Origin: Dysgonamonadaceae bacterium
GTDB lineage: Bacteria > Bacteroidota > Bacteroidia > Bacteroidales > Azobacteroidaceae
NCBI GenBank assembly: GCA_031284225.1
Contig: JAITAH010000415.1
Location: forward strand, 1 to 7,213
Direction: 5' to 3'
Length of the DNA stretch: 7,213 bases
Shown here: in pieces, positions 1-5,504 of the stretch
How the letters are laid out: every line of letters begins with the position of its first letter
Position numbering within the stretch: position 1 is the first letter of the stretch
Notes under the pieces: generated by a model
Seen by the model: the letters and a program-made list of their open reading frames with translations, nothing else
Databases searched by the model: none
Told to the model about the DNA's origin: nothing
Program-made: the position numbers and the translations under genes

Positions 1-397
1 CCAAACGCGCCTGCGGAAAACGGGAAGAGAGATAAACATCGTCCACATTTTTGGCCGATATGATATGATCATACACAAATTCGCGCCGGTCGGCCGCCGT
101 CATATCCGCCGACGAAGCAATGTTATGCAGTTCGTAATAGTCGCGCATGGCGGTATTGTTAGGAATAAAACAGGTATAATTTCCATACGCATTCAGCAAT
201 TCCGCTACGCCGGTAGCGTACATCAATTCCAAAAATTCCGAATATTGTTCCGGATTTTTTTCCAAAAAGGAGGTAATCAAATCTTCCTGATAAGTCGTGA
301 TATTTTCTTCGGCCATGTCCGTACAAGAATGAAAACACGGAACGGCAAGAAAACATGTAAACAGGATAACTGTGTATAAAATACTTGAATGTTTCAT
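1..397 (-). CDS. FAS1 (fasciclin) domain lipoprotein, 3'-partial
   Basis: An ATG at 397-395 opens a frame that runs to the left edge without a stop, giving 132 residues of the N-terminus. The start is MKHSSILYTVILFTCFLAVPC, a hydrophobic signal. C25 (FHSC-TDMAEEN) is the best lipid cysteine: it has a small residue at -1 and acidic residues soon after, the pattern linked to surface export in Bacteroidota. C21 is a less likely alternative because Pro precedes it. The FAS1 fold begins at about residue 41: FLEKNPEQYSEFLELMYATG, then LLNAYGNYTCFIPNNTAMRDYY (about 67-88, the first conserved FAS1 strand), then REFVYDHII (the conserved Tyr-x-His region). It is clearly not a copy of the larger FAS1 protein upstream of susC; the architecture suggests a shorter lipoprotein beginning directly with FAS1. 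It lies 13 bases after the susD stop and so is co-transcribed. By inference it is an accessory surface component of the SusCD complex. Full length and domain count are unknown because of the edge. Confidence 0.88.
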   Translation of the reverse strand, partial: MKHSSILYTVILFTCFLAVPCFHSCTDMAEENITTYQEDLITSFLEKNPEQYSEFLELMYATGVAELLNAYGNYTCFIPNNTAMRDYYELHNIASSADMTAADRREFVYDHIISAKNVDDVYLSSRFPQARL

Positions 398-410
398 ATC
401 GAGTGATTTT

Positions 411-2126
411 TTATTTTCTAAGTAATAATGCATCCGATTCGGCATAATAGGGATTTTGCGTTAACGCAGAGTTTGACAATAATTCATCCCTATGAATAGG
501 TAAATACAATGCGTCCATGACCGACAATTTAGTCAATAACACGTCGGAGTTCAGTACGGCATTCGGAACGATGTATTTGTTGACCATATCCCGCGATTTG
601 CCTTCTTTTCGCGCCACACGCAATAAATCGAACCAGCGTTTTCCTTCAAAGAGAAATTCGCGTTGACGTTCCAACAATACCAAGTCGCGCATTTGTTCCC
701 GTGTCGAATAATTAATTTTTAACAAGGGCGTTACCGTCGGATTGGATCGTACATACACTTTATTGACCAGCTCCAAGGCTAAATTCAGATTGTTATCGCC
801 TCCCAATTCTACCAGCGCTTCGGCTTTCATCAGAAAAACGTCGGGGATCCGGTAAAAAATCCAATTACAGGCATTGACGTCCGAGGCCGACAGGTAACGA
901 TAATCGCCAGGTTCATTACCGTCTCGAAGATAGGCTACGTATTTAAAAATCCGGTAAACGCCGGTTTGAGCGCCGGTTTGAGCATAGGAATCGTAGCGGC
1001 GAACGTCTTCCGTCTGGTCAAATACGCCGGATTCCAACAGCGGGGAGGCGTTGATTCGGGCGGCGTCGCCGTCTCGTCCGTAGTAAGAACCCACTTTGTT
1101 ATTGGGGGTATTTGTATCGAATTGCAATTCAAAAAGGCTTTCATCCGAATTTTCAAAATAAAACTGCTGTATAAAACTGTAGGACATACTCCCGCCTCCC
1201 TGACTGTGACCCACGTTGGAAGTAAGCATCAATTCGGAGCCGTTTAATTGCTGCGTGTTGACGGGTTCATTTTCATCCAAGATACTGGGTTCAATGGCTT
1301 CGCAGGCACGCACGCATTTTTCATAATAAGGCGCGCGTTCCGCTTCCGGCAAACCGGAGGCTTTCCACAAATACGCGTCTGCCAACAAGGCTCTCACGGC
1401 ATTTTTAGTTATACGACCTTTGGTTTTTATCCGAATCGAACTGCTTCTCGAAGTGCTATATCCATGCGTAACAACCACTTCGCCTTCTGCCTGTTCGAGA
1501 TCGGCAATAATCTTGTCGATAACGATTTCGCCGGAGGTTTTAGCAATTAAAAACGATTTATTATCGTCGTCGTAAGGAAAATCGACATACGGAACATCGT
1601 GATAAATGCGTATCAGATAGAAATACGCCAGGGCTCGCAAGGCTCTCGCTTCGCCTAAATCGACTTCCAGCATCCCCTGTGAATAGTCGGGATCGATATC
1701 GGTAATTTTCGGCGCACGATCTAAAATCCGGTTGCAATAATTAATCAACGTATAAAATGTTTTCCATTTCAATAAATCGTTGTCGGTTTGGATGGCCATA
1801 TCCATGATGTCTTTCAAGGATTGACCGGTGCGGTTGTTGTCCTGCCGAACATTATCCGAACGAAATTCGCCCCCAATCAGGACAAGCTCCATAAAAGCGT
1901 CGGAAGTCATTTCTTTGTAACAGGCAAGCAATATGGATTGTACATCGGTTCGCGTTTTCCAAAAGTCTTCTTCTACCATCTTGTCGAGAGGCTTGGTATC
2001 CAGAAAATCCGAGCAGGCCGGAAACAGGAAAACCAAAATGACGGAAACGCTGACGAGTGAACGAGTGAAGCCCTGCATCCACTTATTGACATACTCTTGG
2101 GCGTTTATTAAACATGAATGTTTCAT
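411..2126 (-). CDS. SusD/RagB-family nutrient-binding surface lipoprotein
   Basis: This is the lid lipoprotein expected to capture the ligand at the cell surface and hand it to the adjacent SusC. It is 571 residues long and intact. The lipid cysteine is probably C38, in LFLFPACSDFLD, followed by acidic residues as in surface-exported Bacteroidota lipoproteins. Family landmarks in order are: SDFLDTKPLDKMVEEDFW (39-56); the helical TPR-type segment GEARALRALAYFYLIRIYHDVP (158-179); KNAVRALLADAYLWKAS (241-257); YRIPDVFLMKAEAL (425-438); RQREFLFEGKRWFDLLR (487-503), the RELxFEGxRWFDLxR signature; and ALYLPIHRDELLSNSALTQNPYY (539-561), the usual C-terminal PIP-E-NP-LTQNP-Y motif. An exact AQTGAQTG repeat lies at 382-389. 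The start at 2126 has an A-rich leader but gives a long 22-residue n-region; M17 (2078) would give a more ordinary lipoprotein signal. Ligand specificity cannot be read from the sequence because the SusD ligand-binding surface is not conserved. Confidence 0.96.
   Translation of the reverse strand: MKHSCLINAQEYVNKWMQGFTRSLVSVSVILVFLFPACSDFLDTKPLDKMVEEDFWKTRTDVQSILLACYKEMTSDAFMELVLIGGEFRSDNVRQDNNRTGQSLKDIMDMAIQTDNDLLKWKTFYTLINYCNRILDRAPKITDIDPDYSQGMLEVDLGEARALRALAYFYLIRIYHDVPYVDFPYDDDNKSFLIAKTSGEIVIDKIIADLEQAEGEVVVTHGYSTSRSSSIRIKTKGRITKNAVRALLADAYLWKASGLPEAERAPYYEKCVRACEAIEPSILDENEPVNTQQLNGSELMLTSNVGHSQGGGSMSYSFIQQFYFENSDESLFELQFDTNTPNNKVGSYYGRDGDAARINASPLLESGVFDQTEDVRRYDSYAQTGAQTGVYRIFKYVAYLRDGNEPGDYRYLSASDVNACNWIFYRIPDVFLMKAEALVELGGDNNLNLALELVNKVYVRSNPTVTPLLKINYSTREQMRDLVLLERQREFLFEGKRWFDLLRVARKEGKSRDMVNKYIVPNAVLNSDVLLTKLSVMDALYLPIHRDELLSNSALTQNPYYAESDALLLRK
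959..983 (-). repeat. 12-bp perfect tandem duplication inside susD (AQTG x2)
   Basis: The unit GCTCAAACCGGC occurs twice head to tail on the coding strand, and one further base continues the period. It encodes A382-Q-T-G-A-Q-T-G389 and keeps the reading frame. The codons are identical in both copies, which points to a recent in-frame slippage duplication rather than old conserved repetition. Confidence 0.9.
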
Positions 2127-2147
2127 ATTTTTCTGTTTATATTGTTT
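2127..2147 (-). other. susC-susD intergenic leader, A-rich
   Basis: The 21 bases between the susC stop and the susD ATG read AAACAATATAAACAGAAAAAT on the coding strand, almost purely A/T. No Shine-Dalgarno motif, hairpin or Bacteroidota TAnnTTTG promoter element is present, so the two genes should be on one transcript with an A-rich translation start for susD. Confidence 0.6.
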
Positions 2148-5100
2148 TTAAAATCCAAGATTCAGTCCAAACATAACATCCACCGAACGGGGGGTTGTCA
2201 TATTATCGTAACTGATACCTCTATCGTTTTGAAAATTACCTACGCCTACTTCCGGATCCAGTCCTTGATATTTCGTAAAACACAAAACGTTTGTGAATGT
2301 CATATACAAAGTGAGTTGCCGCGCAGAATATTTTTTCAGGAAACTCGATGGTACGGCATAATTCACCGTCAGATACTTAAATCGAAGGAAAGATGCGTCT
2401 TCCACAAATCGGCTGCTGGGCAACCAGTTGTAACCGTCCTGATAAAGCGCCCGCGGAATAGGACGTTCATCGCCTTCCGTACGCCAGCGCCAGTTGACGG
2501 CAATGCTTTGATTGTTTCCTCCGTCCATGTTTTCGGCATAGCGGCGGGCTTGATTCACCACCTGATTGCCGTAGCGATAGTTGAAGAAAGATTTCACCGA
2601 CAATTGTTTCCACCGGAAAGTTACGCTGCACCCGCCGTTGAATTTCGGATTGGAATTACCCAGATACACAATGTCCAACTCGTCGATATTTCCATCGTGA
2701 TTGATGTCTTCGTAAATGGCGTCGCCACCCTGAAACTTGTAGTTTGTGCCGTCTTTTCCCTGGTTATATATCATCGGCAAAGGCAAACCGTTGCTTTGGA
2801 AAATAATGTCCCCGTTGGCATTGCGCGCCACCGGCATGGTTGCTTGTCCGGCATCGACCAAGGCTTTCACTTCGGGATCTGAATAACTTTCCACATTGTA
2901 TTGATAAACGCCTTTGTAACGATAGCCGTAAATCGAACCGTAAGCCAATCCCAATTCGGCGCGTCCGATATAGTTAGCGCTCCGGTTATACGAAATCGTT
3001 TGATTGAATTGCTCTAAAATATCGGCGTCCATTTGCACCAAAGTATTAATCGAGTTGGCTATATTGAACGTAAAATCCATACTGAAATCGCCCGCTTTGA
3101 TGAATTTGTTTCCTTGCAGATTGACTTCCCAACCGTTGTTGTCCATCACGCCGGTATTTTTTATTTTCAGTTTGTCGTATCCCGTACTGGTCGGAATAAG
3201 CGCATTGTTGAGCAACAAATCGCTGCTTCGTTCGCGATAGATATTGAAATCGGCCGTGTAAGTGTAATCTAAGAAAGCAAAATCGGCTCCCAGGTTAAGA
3301 CCTGTCTTTTTTTCCCACCGCAAATTGCTCAAACGCAGATTGTCGGGGCGGATCGTTCCCACGTATCCGTACATGCCGTTGGGTACGTATTGGCTGTAAT
3401 GCAGATAATTTTCTCCGGGAGTAGAACCGCTGACTCCCCAGCTGGGACGCAACGAAAGGACGTCCAACCATTTATTGGAAAAATCCATAAACGACTCGTT
3501 GGCAATGTTCCAGCGTAACGACAAACTGGGGAAATTCCCGAACTTACGATTGGAACCGAAACGGGTAGAACCTTCGCGGGTAAACGTCAAATAAGCGATG
3601 TATTTGGATTGGTAGGAATATTGCAACTGCCCCGACATGGTCATGGCACGCCCCTGACTAATTCCGCTCGCCACTCTTTCCCGATAGCCGGATGCGGAAG
3701 AAGCCAATTCCAGTGGAAGGCCGGAGGTAATAATATCTTCGCTGTTTGAGTTGGACGATTCCGAGTTAAACGAACCGTAAAGCCTTAACGAATGGTCGTC
3801 ATTTTCAAACTTAGGATTCCATTGGAGGCTGACTTTCATTTTGGTAGAAACGCTTTTTGAACGATGGTCGTCTGCACGATTCACATCCGGGCTGTCCCAG
3901 GAATTGACATACAGTTCTTTCGGTAAAAACTTATGTACGTTGTCGTTATTCATATTGAACGAGACGTAACCTTCCAGGCGCAACATTTGTTCCCTCGGAT
4001 CAAAAAAATCGTATTGCAAACGCAAAAGCGGATTAATTTTGTAGGATTTCAATTCGTTGGTAGCCAAATCTGCCAACGCCACCGGATTTCGCAACCACTT
4101 TTGCGCATCGGGGAAAGAACCGTTATCCAGCGATATTTTCTGTAAATGGTAATAGTCGCCGTTTTTGTCGTAAATACTCAGGTTGGGCATTTTTTTGTAA
4201 GCGATGTCCAGCAATTCCTTGCCGTTGACATAGTCGTGATCGGCTCGCCCGTCCTTCCAGTTTCTGTCTTGATCGGCGTAAGTAAACAAAAATTCGGATC
4301 CGAAGAGAATGCGGGACGAAATGTTGTAATCCAGCACAACATTGGAAGTGAAGCGTTGCAATTCCTGCTGGATGATAGTTCCTTTTTCTTTCACATAACC
4401 GCCGGTGATGCGGAAAGAAGCTTTTTCGCCGCCGCCCGAAAGCGCCACATAATGGTCGTGCGTAATCCCCGTTTGTGTAACGGCTTTCCGCCAGTCGGTA
4501 TTTCCGCTGAAATAACGGCTTTCCGGGAACTGCGATTCCGTCAGGTAGTCAAATTCGGGAATGGAAGAGGCTTCCAATTGCCGGTTAAACATGGCTTCTT
4601 TCATCATCATGGTATAATCGTCGCCGTTCAACATTTTCAAACCTTCCGGTTGTTCTTTGAACGTCATTTTATACGTATAACTGATACGGGTCGCTCCGGG
4701 TACTCCTTTTTTTAAGGTAATCAAGATCACGCCGCCGGCTCCGCGAGATCCCCAGACGGAAGTGGCTCCGGCATCTTTCAAGACGCTTACTTCCAGAATA
4801 TCGTCGGGATGGACGCTTAACAAGTCGCCCAATTGCTGGTCGTTCATGGTGGAAAAATCGACATTGCTGGTAGAAATATCATCCCGGGGGATACCGTTGA
4901 TAACAATCAGCGGGTTAGAGCTTCCGGTGATGGACGCCGTACCGCGAATACGCATCGTCGTTCCTCCGCCGATGTTTCCGTTACCGACAATATCCAATCC
5001 GGCGATTTGCCCCTGCAATGCGTCGTCGATAGAAGTTATTTGCAATCCTTCCAGCTCTTTGGTATTGATTTTTTGCATGGCAAACGATATTTCGTCATGC

Positions 5101-5504
5101 GGAATATCCATTCCTCCGCTGGTGGACATCTTTTTCGCAACGATCACCACTTCTTTCAAGGTGGAATTTTCTTTCAGGGTAACATTAAATACTTTTTTCG
5201 TTTCGATATTCAATATCTGTGGTTCAAAACCGACGTATTTAAATTCCAAACGGTTTTTGACGCTCTTGACCTGCATGGAAAACTGCCCGTTCATATCCGT
5301 CATGGTATGACTGATAACCCGGTCGGTCTTGTCTATTTCCAACACGGCAACGGAAATCAATTCTTCGCCCATCTCGGATACGACTTTACCTCGAACGGGT
5401 TCGCCGCCGTCTTGCGCCCAAAGAGATTGACCGCACAACGCCATTCCCCACAGAAAAATATAGATTATTCGTCTTTTCATTGTATTTCTATTTATCATCT
5501 TCAT
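2148..5504 (-). CDS. SusC/RagA-family TonB-linked outer-membrane transporter
   Basis: This is a TonB-dependent active transporter that imports a ligand delivered by the SusD partner; it sits in the outer membrane. It is 1118 residues long, within the usual SusC range, and intact. A signal peptide lies at about residues 9-30 (MKRRIIYIFLWG...SLWA, cut before QDGG). A carboxypeptidase-regulatory-like domain follows at about 36-112, with TDMNGQFSM and LEFKYVGFEP, ending in the EVVIVAKK segment typical of the TonB-box region. The plug is at about 135-268: IDDALQGQIAGLDIV, MRIRGTASITG, NPLIVINGIP, ISV-type VLKDAGATSVWGSRGAGGVILIT. The rest is the beta barrel, closing with MFGLNLGF and a terminal Phe. 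An EF-hand-like loop occurs at residues 933-944. There is no STN domain, so the protein itself shows no sign of sigma/anti-sigma signalling. The usual VIDG of the plug is VING and YGSRG is WGSRG. The start at 5504 overlaps the upstream gene (ATGA); in-frame ATGs at 5498 and 5480 are alternatives, and 5480 gives the most ordinary signal peptide. The gene ends 21 bases before susD. Substrate unknown. Confidence 0.96.
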   Translation of the reverse strand: MKMINRNTMKRRIIYIFLWGMALCGQSLWAQDGGEPVRGKVVSEMGEELISVAVLEIDKTDRVISHTMTDMNGQFSMQVKSVKNRLEFKYVGFEPQILNIETKKVFNVTLKENSTLKEVVIVAKKMSTSGGMDIPHDEISFAMQKINTKELEGLQITSIDDALQGQIAGLDIVGNGNIGGGTTMRIRGTASITGSSNPLIVINGIPRDDISTSNVDFSTMNDQQLGDLLSVHPDDILEVSVLKDAGATSVWGSRGAGGVILITLKKGVPGATRISYTYKMTFKEQPEGLKMLNGDDYTMMMKEAMFNRQLEASSIPEFDYLTESQFPESRYFSGNTDWRKAVTQTGITHDHYVALSGGGEKASFRITGGYVKEKGTIIQQELQRFTSNVVLDYNISSRILFGSEFLFTYADQDRNWKDGRADHDYVNGKELLDIAYKKMPNLSIYDKNGDYYHLQKISLDNGSFPDAQKWLRNPVALADLATNELKSYKINPLLRLQYDFFDPREQMLRLEGYVSFNMNNDNVHKFLPKELYVNSWDSPDVNRADDHRSKSVSTKMKVSLQWNPKFENDDHSLRLYGSFNSESSNSNSEDIITSGLPLELASSASGYRERVASGISQGRAMTMSGQLQYSYQSKYIAYLTFTREGSTRFGSNRKFGNFPSLSLRWNIANESFMDFSNKWLDVLSLRPSWGVSGSTPGENYLHYSQYVPNGMYGYVGTIRPDNLRLSNLRWEKKTGLNLGADFAFLDYTYTADFNIYRERSSDLLLNNALIPTSTGYDKLKIKNTGVMDNNGWEVNLQGNKFIKAGDFSMDFTFNIANSINTLVQMDADILEQFNQTISYNRSANYIGRAELGLAYGSIYGYRYKGVYQYNVESYSDPEVKALVDAGQATMPVARNANGDIIFQSNGLPLPMIYNQGKDGTNYKFQGGDAIYEDINHDGNIDELDIVYLGNSNPKFNGGCSVTFRWKQLSVKSFFNYRYGNQVVNQARRYAENMDGGNNQSIAVNWRWRTEGDERPIPRALYQDGYNWLPSSRFVEDASFLRFKYLTVNYAVPSSFLKKYSARQLTLYMTFTNVLCFTKYQGLDPEVGVGNFQNDRGISYDNMTTPRSVDVMFGLNLGF
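2673..2708 (-). other. EF-hand-like calcium-binding loop in SusC barrel
   Basis: Residues 933-944 of the SusC protein read DINHDGNIDELD, a 12-residue loop with acidic or Asn side chains at positions 1, 3, 5, 7, 9 and 12 and Gly at 6, the calcium-loop pattern. A similar Asp-rich segment followed by LGNSNPKFNGG is common at this place in SusC proteins. Calcium binding is inferred from the pattern only. Confidence 0.6.
5478..5504 (-). other. ATGA stop/start overlap and alternative susC starts
   Basis: The TGA stop of the large FAS1 gene (5503-5501) overlaps an ATG at 5504-5502 that is in frame with susC, a classic ATGA arrangement allowing translational coupling. Two further in-frame ATGs follow, at 5498-5496 and 5480-5478. 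The last is preceded by the A-rich stretch ATAAATAGAAATACA, the kind of leader Bacteroidota use in place of a Shine-Dalgarno site, and it begins directly at the positively charged MKRR of the signal peptide. The sequence alone does not decide between coupled initiation at 5504 and independent initiation at 5480; I slightly favour 5480. Confidence 0.6.

Noticed and set aside
159..356. Minus-strand open frame of 65 codons at the left end
   Set aside because: It overlaps the second FAS1 gene in another frame, while the frame from 397 has a lipoprotein signal and a clear FAS1 motif.
2111..2124. Inverted repeat aaacat-ga-atgttt just inside susD
   Set aside because: The arms are 6 bases and A/T-rich, too weak for an operator or terminator call without comparative support.
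2118..2882. Plus-strand open frame of 254 codons opposite the 3' end of susC
   Set aside because: It is antisense to a strongly supported SusC barrel region, has no recognisable domain or signal, and its composition is what reverse-complemented SusC codons give.
4707..4713. Seven-A tract on the coding strand, a possible slippery site in susC; similar tracts at 4190-4196, 3307-3313 and 255-261
   Set aside because: All fall at Lys-Lys or Glu-Lys/Lys-Asn codons in ordinary reading frame, no downstream stimulatory structure was seen, and the Lys-Lys-Gly at this plug position is typical of SusC.
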